From Cytophagales bacterium (GTDB lineage: Bacteria > Bacteroidota > Bacteroidia > Cytophagales > Thermoflexibacteraceae): DNA of 62,335 nt. Position numbers and translations under genes: made by a program. The stretch lies in the NCBI GenBank assembly GCA_947457925.1, contig CANGYA010000002.1, positions 1-62,335 of the forward strand, read 5' to 3'. Of this stretch, positions 18,082 through 26,392 are shown piece by piece; within the stretch, counting starts at the first letter, position 1; each line of letters opens with the position of its first letter. The notes beneath the pieces were generated by a model. The model had not been told where the DNA came from. It did not search any database and saw only the letters and a program-made list of their open reading frames with translations.

Positions 18082-19284
18082 ATGACTAAATTAAGTATTA
18101 TTTATATTATCTGTTGGTTATGTACTACTCTCCAGATTTATGCACAAGTAAAAGACGGAACAACCAAAGATGTCATGCGTAGTGATGTCATCAATATAAC
18201 GGGTTTTAAGGCTAAAGACAAAAAACCGCCTGTAATTACCCTATTGACCCCAAAATTGAACTATACTGGTGAAGTTTTGAGAGAGAACAAAGAAAATTTG
18301 CATATACTACTCTCTGTAACAGACAACGAAACCGTAGAAGAAGTAACAGTGAACAGTTATGTAGCCAAATCTACCACCAAAGATGTGTATGAAGTAACTA
18401 TACCTCTGAAAGTTGGTAGCAACCTTATCTGTGTGATAGCTAAAGATAAACTCCTCAATCAAAGTCAATTTGATTTCAGCGTCATTAGAGAAGTGCCTCA
18501 GCTCACCATAGCAAGTACAGACACCGAAGACTTGAACATAGACATAGACATTAGTGCAACTCAAAATAACACAAAGTATCATGCCTTGTTGATAGCTGTA
18601 GAAGACTACCAAAACTCAAGCATTAATAAGTTGGACAAACCTGTCAAAGATGCAGATAGTTTACGCAAGGTCTTGTGTAGCTACTATAATTTTGAAGAAA
18701 GTAATGTTACATTTTTAAAAAATCCTACTCGTGAGCAAATTGTCATTACGTTTGATGAATTGAGTAAAAAACTTACCAACAAAGACAATTTACTCATCTT
18801 CTATGCGGGGCATGGAATATGGGACGAGAAAATGAAAAAAGGCTATTGGCTGCCAGCAGATGCCCAAAAAGATAGCAGAGCCGGCTGGTTTTCTAACAGT
18901 GATTTACGTGATTATATTGGCGGGATTGGAACAAAGCATACACTACTTATTGCAGATGCTTGTTTCAGTGGGGGAATTTTCAAGACAAGAGATGCCTTTG
19001 AAAATGCCTCACCGTCTATGAAAGAGTTATACAAAATGTCCAGCCGAAAAGCTATGACAAGTGGAGCTTTAAAAACAGTACCCGACGAGAGTGTGTTCAT
19101 CAAGTACCTTTTGCGTAGATTAACAGATAACCAACAGGCATTTTTAACAGCCATAGATTTGTTTGGCTCTCTGAAAACTGCCGTTATGAATAACAGCCCC
19201 AACGGACAAGTCCCCATGTTTGGCGAAATCAAAGAAACGGGAGATGAAGGTGGAGATTTCATTTTTATTAAGAAAAGAAAATAA
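18082..19284 (+). CDS. Exported caspase-family (peptidase C14) protein (caspase-block gene 5)
   Basis: 400 aa. A signal peptide (ends YAQ, about residue 22) is followed by an Ig-like domain (about 50-140; PPVITLLTPKLNYTGEVL...CVIAKDKLLNQSQFDFSVIRE) and then a peptidase C14/caspase domain (about 165-395). The catalytic dyad is present: LIFYAGHG with His244 and LLIADACFSGG with Cys294. N-terminal caspase signatures ALLIAVEDYQ and DADSLRKVL are also there. Relatives prefer basic (Arg/Lys) P1 sites and are often called orthocaspases or metacaspase-like; the target here is unknown. The export signal puts the enzyme outside the cytoplasm. It follows the CHASE2 and lipoprotein genes in one direction, and an intended partner lipoprotein immediately downstream is broken. 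Confidence 0.9.
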   Translation: MTKLSIIYIICWLCTTLQIYAQVKDGTTKDVMRSDVINITGFKAKDKKPPVITLLTPKLNYTGEVLRENKENLHILLSVTDNETVEEVTVNSYVAKSTTKDVYEVTIPLKVGSNLICVIAKDKLLNQSQFDFSVIREVPQLTIASTDTEDLNIDIDISATQNNTKYHALLIAVEDYQNSSINKLDKPVKDADSLRKVLCSYYNFEESNVTFLKNPTREQIVITFDELSKKLTNKDNLLIFYAGHGIWDEKMKKGYWLPADAQKDSRAGWFSNSDLRDYIGGIGTKHTLLIADACFSGGIFKTRDAFENASPSMKELYKMSSRKAMTSGALKTVPDESVFIKYLLRRLTDNQQAFLTAIDLFGSLKTAVMNNSPNGQVPMFGEIKETGDEGGDFIFIKKRK

Positions 19285-19312
19285 GTAATAACCCTAAAAC
19301 AACTTTACCATC

Positions 19313-20207
19313 ATGATACAAAAAACATACATTTATTTATTTATCACTGCCTTTTTGTTTGCGTGTACGCCATTAGACGTAAAAAGAGTAGTCATTTTCA
19401 GAGATACGCCTGAAATCAATAGTATCCAAAACACTTCTGCCCAAGCCAATGTGTTGGTGTTAGACAAAGGTTAATTTGAGGTTGTAGAGCATGGTTTTGT
19501 CGTAGCTACTTATGCCATTGGCTTCCTTACAAAACTCCGTAAGCATCATTAAATTAGGAAAACCTAATGGTACGACACCCTTCTCTATAAGTTCTACCAT
19601 CAGCCTACCCAATGCTGGCACGAAATACTACCTAAGAGCATACATCAGCAATGCACAAGGAGCAACAGCCTACAGCAAAGAAGTAGCTTTTGAAACAAAA
19701 AAAGGTCCTACAATAGTTAGTTTTGCTCCTACGAGTACAAATATTAATGCAATTATTACGATAGAAGGTAGAGATTTTGGGAATAATCCTTTTGTTACTT
19801 TATCATCTCCAACTACAAATAATGTTGTACTCTCCCCTACGACCTTTACAAGCAGCAGATTTAACTTTGTTGTTCCAGAAGATTTGGTGGCAGGCAACTA
19901 TAGCATTACATTAAGTGACGGAATTAATACTACACAAGCAAGCAATCAACTTGCTGTAAATGCCACTGTTACGGAATACCCAACAACAGCAGCCCCAACT
20001 GAAAGTTGGTTTATACGAGGTACAGGCTTTGGGCGTAATTTAAGCCTGATTGATGTCAATATAGCCAATACAAAATTGGTCGTAAATTCGGTAAGTCCTA
20101 ATCTTATTGTTTGTACTCTACCCAACGCCACAGGAAGTTTTGTACCTTCAATTACTATCAATGGGCAAAGAGTAGCTGTAACACAAACTATCACACTAAG
20201 ACGATAA
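19313..20207 (+). pseudogene. IPT/TIG-domain lipoprotein, broken by a stop codon and a frameshift
   Basis: An ATG at 19313 opens a lipoprotein signal with lipobox-like FLFACTP, followed by about 35 residues ending at a TAA at 19472. The frame then continues (FEVVEHGFVVATYA), and after a +1 shift near 19500-19512 the rest is intact: ISLPNAGTKYYLRAYISNAQGATAYSKEVAFET completes a fibronectin-like domain, followed by two IPT/TIG domains (TIVSFAPTSTNINAIITIEGRDFG; then ESWFIRGTGFGRNLSLIDVNI). So this was one protein of about 297 aa. It lies 28 bp after the caspase-family gene, which suggests it was a surface-anchored partner. A sequencing error could explain the two defects and should be excluded. 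Confidence 0.75.
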
Positions 20208-20221
20208 GCCAAACTCAGATA

Positions 20222-20282
20222 AAAAACTAATCATCACGATTTTAGCACGAAACTACTTGCTATATCTTGATGATTAGTTTTT
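20222..20282 (+). terminator. Hairpin terminator of the caspase block
   Basis: AAAAACTAATCATCA (20222-20236) pairs perfectly with TGATGATTAGTTTTT (20268-20282), loop 31 nt, T tract at the end. Confidence 0.75.
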
Positions 20283-20453
20283 GCTTTAAATCATATAAAT
20301 TTTTTATCAAAAGTGTAACTTAGTATAAGTTTACGGGTAATTGAGCTATAATTTAAAAAACCAAAAGATAACTACCTGAAAACTAAATAATTAGAGGTAA
20401 TTAGTAATAGACAAATTCTACTAAGTAAGAGTAACTAATTAATTGATAATATT

Positions 20454-20518
20454 GTACCACAGACTTTAGTCTGTGATTCTTTGATTATCAAGAGATTACA
20501 GACTAAAGTCTGTGGTAC
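20454..20518. repeat. Palindromic element with GACTTTAGTC core, 21-bp perfect arms
   Basis: Arms 20454-20474 and 20498-20518 (both contain GTACCACAGACTTTAG or its complement). The loop has GATTCTTTGATTATCAAGAG. The same element in the opposite orientation is at 46222-46300. Confidence 0.8.
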
Positions 20519-20580
20519 ATTTATTTTTTCCAATTACTTATACTTCTCTAACAACACTTTCAAGATATATAATTTGATAA

Positions 20581-23500
20581 ATGCAAAAAATCTTAGCTAT
20601 TTACAAAAGACGGTTGGCAAACCTCAATACCAACAACAAAAGTTTGTTGCTATTGCGGTTAAATAGTCGGCAACACCTCGACTTACACACCTGCGATTTT
20701 ATCACACAACAGCCTTCTTTTGCCCTTATTTCGCAACTAATAGCTCGTAAAAAAAAGATTTTGCTTGCTGCCAACGTAGAAAGTAGAGATAAAAATAGCA
20801 ACCAAGTAGCCTACCAACTCCACCAAATCCGCAGAACCGACAACCTTTTATGGGAAGAAAGAGGGGCAAAAGACTTATTCATTGGTTATCCGTTTGTGGA
20901 AGGAAAACTGCAAGATGATACGCCTGTCCGTTGTCCACTTTTGTTGTTTTCGGTAGAGTTACTATTAGAAAACAATCAATGGTATTTGGTAAGAAAAGAA
21001 AATGGTACAATTCAATGGAACACAAATTTTCTCTTGGCTTATTCCCATTTTAACCAAGTAAATTTGCCTGATGAGTTGTTGGAACAAGACTTTGAGGATT
21101 TTAGCAAAGAAAGCAGAGTATTTTTAACAGAACTCTATAATTATCTGGAAAACAGTTACTTAGAACTTGACTTCAACGTAGAAAATTTTGAAGAAAAGTT
21201 AAAATATTTTACAGAACACAGCAAAACAGATTTTTTGCGTTGGACATCCACAGGAAAACTTAAACTACAAAACGAGGCTGTTTTGGGTATTTTTCCACAA
21301 TCCAATAGCTTTTTATTGCCCGACTATGAATATTTACAAAATAATCCTACTATTCCATTAACTTCTCCGTTTTGGCAAGAGTACGAGATTTCCTCAAAAA
21401 CCTCACCCTCTCAAAATGAAAAGGAGAGGTTTTATGGCAACTTTGACCTTAAAAGGTCAAAAAAAGCCTCTCTCCAAATGGAGAGGGGTTGGGGTGAGGT
21501 ACTTGCTACAGGCATTTACCCATACAGCATAGATGCCTCACAAGAACAAGTTTTACAGGCAATAGAACAAGGTAAATCTGTAGTAGTGCAAGGTCCCCCT
21601 GGGACAGGTAAGTCGCAGTTGATTTGTAATATTATTGCGAATGGTATAGCCACAGGGAAACGGATTTTGTTGGTGTGCCAAAAACGTGCAGCTTTAGATG
21701 TGGTCTATCAACGGTTAGCAGAACAAAATTTTTCGCCTTTTGTAGGCTTAGTCCATGATATTCAGTATGATAGACGTACCATTTACGAAAAACTGTTGGC
21801 ACACATAGAAAACATAGCCGAATACCAACAGTTAAATCAGGGTTTTGATAGTCTGTATGCACAAAACCGTTTTGATAGGTTGCAAGAGGAAATTACGCAG
21901 ATTTGTGAGCAACTGAACCACTACCGCAAAGCCCTATTCGATACTTCGCAGTTTGGTATAGCTGCCAAAGAACTATATGTAAGTACACAAGCACCCGCAA
22001 TAACATGGGAATATGAACAAAAAGAATTGATAGCTACCGTAGAAAAATATCAATTTCAGTACAATGATTTGCTCAGTTTTCAACAAAAAATAGATTTAAT
22101 TCAAAAAGTCTATTCACAAATATTACAAGCTGTTAGTAGCAAAAATACGTGGAAAAGTTTTGATTTTTGGGAGTTACGACTGCCCTTTGACACAGAAGAA
22201 ACAAGTTTAGTACATCATTTACAAAAAAATTTGACTAATTTATTAGAAAATAATCCTTTAAAAAATACTATTGATTTACAAAATCTTATTATTGCCAAAG
22301 AATTTGACGATTACCAAAGTTTTACAACTTTATTAGAAAAGCAACAAAGTATTGTAGAGTTATTAATTTTTTTTCAAAAAAATAACTACTTCTATTGGGC
22401 AAAATATTTACACAAACAAAAACCGCAAGAGAAAAAGCAAATAGCAGAGTACGAGAGTATTATTCAAAATTTTTTAGAGCAACCTATTGATTATGAATTA
22501 GTTGATAAAAAAGAAAACGGTGAAGATATAGCTACGATATTGACCACTTATGCCACTACCTACCAAAGTATAGGCTCAAAACTGCATTGGTTTTTTACGG
22601 CTAAACATAAAAAATTAGTTACACAACTTTTTGAAAAATATAAATTAACTAAGAATTATGAAAATACAAAGCTATTAATTACAAAAATAGTAAACGGCAG
22701 ACGGTTGAAACAAGCCATTCAAGCTATGCAAACTTTGTATGCAAGCTACGAAATAGAGTTGGGAGATTGGAATAAAATAGAAGAATTAGGGCATTATTTC
22801 AACAATTACTTAGCTGATTACCAACAAGTTAAAGAGTTTATTACAACAATTTTTCCTGAAAATTTTTGGTCAAAAAAAATAGACTTTTGGCAGTTTACGC
22901 CTATAAAAGTTGTGGCTGTATTACAAGAATTGCAAGAGGTTTTACACACTCAACAGCAATTACTCAACACTGCACAAGGCTATTTGAGTGAGGCACAAAT
23001 TACGTTGATTTGGAATAAAGATGTTGATAATGAAGCAATTAGCTTGTATTTAATAACGCACTTCTCTAATTTACGGGCAATAGATTTGCTCAAAAAAGAT
23101 TTTTCTTTGGCAGAAAAAAGTCTTTGGCAAGTCATTATTCAACAATCTTTTAGTGAATTAAGTAAGCATTTTCTAAGCCCCACCCCTCAAGAAACTCCCT
23201 CCCCTAAGGGGGAGGGCTGGGGTGGGGGCTTTTCAGCGAAAAACAATCAAAATATTAATTCACTTAGCCAGCATTTTGCCGAGCAAATTCGTTTGGCGTG
23301 GTTGTTTAGTTTAGAAAAACAGCAGCCTATTTTACGTACTTCTGCCCTGCAACTTTCGCAATGGGGCGAAATTTTGCAAAAAAATATTCAGGAACAACAA
23401 GAATGGTCGCAAGCCATTGTCTTACAAAAAGCAAGGGAACAGAGTTACAAAGATTTGATTTTCAATAGGTTAAATAACTTATTGACTTACAGAGAACTGA

Positions 23501-24747
23501 AGCACCAAGTAAGCAAAAAGAAGTTTGTGTTTCCTTTACGAAAACTTTTTCAGCACCATGCAGACGATATTTTTCGGTTGATGCCTTGTTGGTTGGCTTC
23601 TCCAGAAACGGTGTCTGCCTTGTTTCAAATGACGCAACTCTTTGATTGTGTGATATTTGACGAGGCTTCGCAGTGTTTTGCAGAAAGAGGTATTCCTGCC
23701 CTCCTGCGAGGCAAGCAAGTGGTCATAGCGGGGGACAGCCAACAGTTACCGCCATTAGACTTATACCGTTTCCGTTGGGAAGAAGAATATGACAAAAACG
23801 AGGAAACTAATGTAGCCTTAGAGGTCAATTCTTTGTTGGATTTAGGCGAACAATACCTGCCCACTTTGACAATAACAGGGCATTACCGCAGTCAATCTTT
23901 GGATTTGATAGACTTTTCTAACCAAGCATTTTACAAAGGAAAATTGCGGTTAATTCCTCATTTTCAGTATTTTAAAAATCAAACACCTGCCATTCATTAC
24001 CATAAAGTAAATGGCTATTGGGAAAAAAACACCAACCCCATAGAAGCCCTTGCCGTAGTAGATTTATTGCTGCAACTGTTGGCTACAGGCGAAGAAAGTA
24101 TTGGTATTATTACGTTTAATTTGCAACAACAAAATTTAATTTTAGATAGTATAGAGGAAAGAAACATTGCCTTGCCTGCCTCTGTTTTTGTCAAAAATCT
24201 TGAAAATGTGCAAGGCGATGAACGGAATATTATCATTTTTTCGGTTGCCTACTCCCCTACCCTATCAGGCAAAATGAACCGCCAATTTGGTTTATTAAGT
24301 TGGGAACAAGGCGAAAATAGGTTGAATGTGGCGGTTACAAGAGCCAAAAAATCCATTCATTTGCTTACAAGTATTTTTCCGCACCAACTCCACACCGAAG
24401 AATTGCAAAACAACGGCGTGCGGTACTTACAAGCCTATCTACAGTATGCTCTTGATGTGTCTTCGCAAAAGTACAAACCGACTTTGCCCACACCAACAAC
24501 GCAACGCCCAACGTGGTTTTTGAAGCAACAACTTTTGCAAGAACACCCCGAAAAAGAGGCTTTGCAGCCCTTATTGCCTTTTGCAGATTTTTATCACACC
24601 GACCAAACTTTGTGGTTTACAGATGACGATTTGTACTATAACTCATTGTCTGTTAAAGACTTTCACGCCTATTTGCCTCTGCAACTTCGTCAAAAAGGCT
24701 GGAAATTTCGGCAGTTTTGGAGTAGAGAATGGTGGTTGCGGGAGTAA
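20581..24747 (+). CDS. Superfamily 1 DNA/RNA helicase (AAA, DNA2/NAM7-like), 1388 aa
   Basis: Helicase motifs in order: Walker A GPPGTGKS (residues 338-345), KRILLVCQKRAALD (Ia), FDEASQ (motif II, near residue 1027), GDSQQLPP (III), GHYRSQS (IV), VQGDERNIIIFS (V) and NRLNVAVTRAKKSIHLL (VI). The first 330 residues resemble the DUF4011-type N-terminal domain seen in large bacterial NAM7/DNA2-like helicases. About 680 residues lie between motif Ia and motif II and are largely helical. Two palindromic DNA repeats are inserted in frame, encoding residues about 274-307, immediately before the Q motif, and about 865-884. These insertions do not break the frame, so the protein is probably expressed. 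Such helicases are often linked to defence or nucleic-acid metabolism; the role here is unknown. It stands alone. Confidence 0.9.
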   Translation: MQKILAIYKRRLANLNTNNKSLLLLRLNSRQHLDLHTCDFITQQPSFALISQLIARKKKILLAANVESRDKNSNQVAYQLHQIRRTDNLLWEERGAKDLFIGYPFVEGKLQDDTPVRCPLLLFSVELLLENNQWYLVRKENGTIQWNTNFLLAYSHFNQVNLPDELLEQDFEDFSKESRVFLTELYNYLENSYLELDFNVENFEEKLKYFTEHSKTDFLRWTSTGKLKLQNEAVLGIFPQSNSFLLPDYEYLQNNPTIPLTSPFWQEYEISSKTSPSQNEKERFYGNFDLKRSKKASLQMERGWGEVLATGIYPYSIDASQEQVLQAIEQGKSVVVQGPPGTGKSQLICNIIANGIATGKRILLVCQKRAALDVVYQRLAEQNFSPFVGLVHDIQYDRRTIYEKLLAHIENIAEYQQLNQGFDSLYAQNRFDRLQEEITQICEQLNHYRKALFDTSQFGIAAKELYVSTQAPAITWEYEQKELIATVEKYQFQYNDLLSFQQKIDLIQKVYSQILQAVSSKNTWKSFDFWELRLPFDTEETSLVHHLQKNLTNLLENNPLKNTIDLQNLIIAKEFDDYQSFTTLLEKQQSIVELLIFFQKNNYFYWAKYLHKQKPQEKKQIAEYESIIQNFLEQPIDYELVDKKENGEDIATILTTYATTYQSIGSKLHWFFTAKHKKLVTQLFEKYKLTKNYENTKLLITKIVNGRRLKQAIQAMQTLYASYEIELGDWNKIEELGHYFNNYLADYQQVKEFITTIFPENFWSKKIDFWQFTPIKVVAVLQELQEVLHTQQQLLNTAQGYLSEAQITLIWNKDVDNEAISLYLITHFSNLRAIDLLKKDFSLAEKSLWQVIIQQSFSELSKHFLSPTPQETPSPKGEGWGGGFSAKNNQNINSLSQHFAEQIRLAWLFSLEKQQPILRTSALQLSQWGEILQKNIQEQQEWSQAIVLQKAREQSYKDLIFNRLNNLLTYRELKHQVSKKKFVFPLRKLFQHHADDIFRLMPCWLASPETVSALFQMTQLFDCVIFDEASQCFAERGIPALLRGKQVVIAGDSQQLPPLDLYRFRWEEEYDKNEETNVALEVNSLLDLGEQYLPTLTITGHYRSQSLDLIDFSNQAFYKGKLRLIPHFQYFKNQTPAIHYHKVNGYWEKNTNPIEALAVVDLLLQLLATGEESIGIITFNLQQQNLILDSIEERNIALPASVFVKNLENVQGDERNIIIFSVAYSPTLSGKMNRQFGLLSWEQGENRLNVAVTRAKKSIHLLTSIFPHQLHTEELQNNGVRYLQAYLQYALDVSSQKYKPTLPTPTTQRPTWFLKQQLLQEHPEKEALQPLLPFADFYHTDQTLWFTDDDLYYNSLSVKDFHAYLPLQLRQKGWKFRQFWSREWWLRE
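21401..21499. repeat. Palindromic repeat inserted in frame in the helicase gene (1)
   Basis: 99 bp (33 codons) bounded by CCTCACCCTCTC and GGGTGAGG. Internal palindromes include GACCTTAAAAGGTC and TCTCCAAATGGAGA. The right part is nearly the reverse complement of the core at 49531-49570. Translated, it gives SLQMERGWGEV, a low-complexity insert unlike the surrounding helicase. Confidence 0.75.
23175..23232. repeat. Palindromic repeat inserted in frame in the helicase gene (2)
   Basis: About 58-60 bp with outer AAGCCCCACCCC and GGGGTGGGGGCTT and inner CTCCCTCCCC/GGGGGAGGG. Translated it reads SPTPQETPSPKGEGWGGG. It resembles the cores at 5451-5488 and 46757-46793. Confidence 0.75.
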
Positions 24748-24879
24748 GCACCTCATTCTATTCCGTTTTTCTTCAAATAGTATAACTTTAGAGGTGGTTT
24801 TTTGGGCAAGGAAGTATTTACAGCTATCAAGACTTGGAAAGTATAAATGCTGCCCCTACCTATCCCACTTATTTGAATA

Positions 24880-25008
24880 ATACCAATTATAATTAGTAGA
24901 TAGTTCAATGTGTAAAGATGTCATCTTTTGTAAAAAGAGTAAAATTGTAAGTTTTTATGCTTGTAAAAAGATGACATCTTTGGGCTGTATTTTATTTATA
25001 ATTGGTAT
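24880..25008. repeat. Palindromic element with ATACCAATTATAA ends
   Basis: Perfect 13-bp ends ATACCAATTATAA (24880-24892) and TTATAATTGGTAT (24996-25008) enclose a second perfect 16-bp pair (24914-24929 and 24966-24981; AAAGATGTCATCTTTT). A truncated copy of the left half is at 26100-26152. Confidence 0.75.
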
Positions 25009-25048
25009 AACTACCTATAAACCAAGCACTTAAAAAAAACTTAACAAT

Positions 25049-25199
25049 ATGATAGGAGCTATAGCTGGCGATATTATCGGCTCTATTTACGAAACTCGCA
25101 GCATTTAAAGCAAAGACTATGACCAAGTAGTTGGCTATTCGCCTAAATTTACTATTTTTGAAGACGGTTCGGCTTTAACAGCCCAAAAACATTTATCCA
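25049..25199 (+). pseudogene. Remnant of an ADP-ribosylglycohydrolase gene
   Basis: ATG at 25049 gives MIGAIAGDIIGSIYETRSI, the typical N terminus of an ADP-ribosylglycohydrolase (DraG family), then a TAA, then the same frame continues [24 protein letters not shown], which matches the next conserved segment with the metal-binding DDT motif degraded to EDG. The remainder of the gene is missing: the Fur gene starts at 25200. This family removes ADP-ribose from proteins or other targets. Only about 50 codons remain, so it is not functional. Confidence 0.7.
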
Positions 25200-25661
25200 A
25201 TGAACAAAGAGAAATACGAAGAAGTAGTAAAAATATTTACAGCTTATTTGGAAAACAAACAGCTACGCAAAACCCCCGAAAGATATGCCATTTTAGAGGA
25301 AATTTATAGTAGAGATGGGCATTTTGACGTAGAGTCTTTGTATATAAGCATGAAAAACAAAAACTACCAAGTCAGTCGTGCTACAGTGTACAATACCTTA
25401 GACCTTTTAGTCGAGTGTGATTTGGTCAGTAAACACCAATTTGGGCGGAATTTGGCACAATACGAAAAATCGTATGGTTACCGCCAACACGACCACATGA
25501 TTTGTACCGAATGCCACAAAGTAGTAGAGTTTTGCGACCCTCGCATTCATGGCATACAAACAATGGCTGGCGACTTGCTCAATTTCAGGGTCTTACACCA
25601 CTCTCTTATCTTGTACGGTGTTTGTGGCGACTGCCAAGCTAAATTAAAATTAAACTCTTAA
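25200..25661 (+). CDS. Fur-family metalloregulator
   Basis: 153 aa with the Fur/PerR/Zur layout: an N-terminal winged helix ([52 protein letters not shown]) and a C-terminal dimerisation domain with the [17 protein letters not shown] metal region and a second CxxC near the end ([11 protein letters not shown]). Four Cys in two CxxC pairs would bind structural zinc. The exact metal or peroxide specificity cannot be told. It begins immediately after the ADP-ribosylglycohydrolase remnant and is followed 15 bp later by a STAS protein, probably as one transcript. Confidence 0.92.
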   Translation: MNKEKYEEVVKIFTAYLENKQLRKTPERYAILEEIYSRDGHFDVESLYISMKNKNYQVSRATVYNTLDLLVECDLVSKHQFGRNLAQYEKSYGYRQHDHMICTECHKVVEFCDPRIHGIQTMAGDLLNFRVLHHSLILYGVCGDCQAKLKLNS

Positions 25662-25676
25662 TACAAAACTACAACT

Positions 25677-26018
25677 ATGGAATTTACACACCAATTAAAA
25701 AATCAAATCCTCATTATTGAAGCCACAGGCGACTTGTTGGGCTTGCAAAATGATGTAAAAGTATTAGAATATATCAATAATGACTTGGACGAAAACATTA
25801 ATAAGTGCATTATTGATATCTCAAATATCAACTACATGAACAGTTCTGGTTTGAGTATGCTCATCAGAATTTTAACCAAAATGAGAAACAGAGGCGGTGA
25901 TTTGGTCTTGGTAAACCCTTCTGAATCAGTCAATAAACTCTTGGTTATTACAAAACTCAATGCCATTTTTGGTATTACAAAATCTGTGGCAGAGGCAGAA
26001 GATATTTTGAGAAAGTAA
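25677..26018 (+). CDS. STAS-domain anti-sigma-factor antagonist
   Basis: 113 aa, a single STAS domain: a first strand LIIEATGDLLG, the characteristic KCIIDISNINYMNSSGLSMLIRIL with the phosphorylatable Ser region (NSSG), RGGDLVLVNPSESVNKLL and a final helix. Such proteins act in partner-switching with an anti-sigma kinase and are dephosphorylated by PP2C/SpoIIE phosphatases. A SpoIIE-domain protein lies 5 kb downstream (31311), but no anti-sigma kinase was seen. It lies 15 bp after the Fur gene and probably shares its transcript. Confidence 0.9.
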   Translation: MEFTHQLKNQILIIEATGDLLGLQNDVKVLEYINNDLDENINKCIIDISNINYMNSSGLSMLIRILTKMRNRGGDLVLVNPSESVNKLLVITKLNAIFGITKSVAEAEDILRK

Positions 26019-26041
26019 TTGATAATTATATTTTCAATTAG

Positions 26042-26069
26042 ACCTATAAGGTTTTTAAAACCTTGTAGT
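26042..26069. repeat. ACCTATAAGGTTTT-type hairpin
   Basis: AAGGTTTT (26048-26055) and AAAACCTT (26057-26064), with imperfect flanks. It belongs with related hairpins at 38009-38041 and 54673-54707. Confidence 0.5.
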
Positions 26070-26099
26070 GTCGTGCTTTAAAAACTTATAGTAAAACTA

Positions 26100-26152
26100 A
26101 TACCAATTATAAATCATATAGTTCAAAGCTGTCACCTTTTAGAAAGATGACG
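26100..26152. repeat. Truncated copy of the ATACCAATTATAA element
   Basis: TACCAATTATAA at 26101 followed by TAGTTCAA and TGTCA-type sequence similar to the left half of the 24880-25008 element. The right end is absent or very degraded. Confidence 0.55.
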
Positions 26153-26178
26153 ACACTAATAGGTTTTCTGTAAAATAA

Positions 26179-26378
26179 ATTGGTAGTGGTAAAAAATGTA
26201 TGATTTCTAATTTACTGATAACGAACTATTTAAGGAAACACAGATGATACGGGTTAGACTGATATTCACAGATTTTTCTAGTTTATTTGTGATTATCCGT
26301 TAAATCTGCGTTATCTGTGTGCAACAAATTATTGATAATCAAGTATTTATTTATCATACATTTTTTACCACTACCAAT
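26179..26378. mobile_element. MITE-like 200-bp element with 25-bp perfect terminal inverted repeats
   Basis: Left end 26179-26203 (starts ATTGGTAGTGGTAAAAAATG) and right end 26354-26378 are perfect inverted repeats. Inside is a further imperfect palindrome built on ACACAGAT/ATCTGTGT (about 26240 and 26325). No ORF. The PIG-L gene stop follows 15 bp after the right end. A hairpin with the same ATTGGTAGT start is at 56511-56563. No transposase is visible and target-site duplication is not obvious. Confidence 0.65.
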
Positions 26379-26392
26379 AATATTTATCTTGC

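Noticed and set aside
24581-24880. ORF overlapping the helicase end
   Set aside because: Shadow frame in the first part and repeat-like sequence in the rest; no family features.
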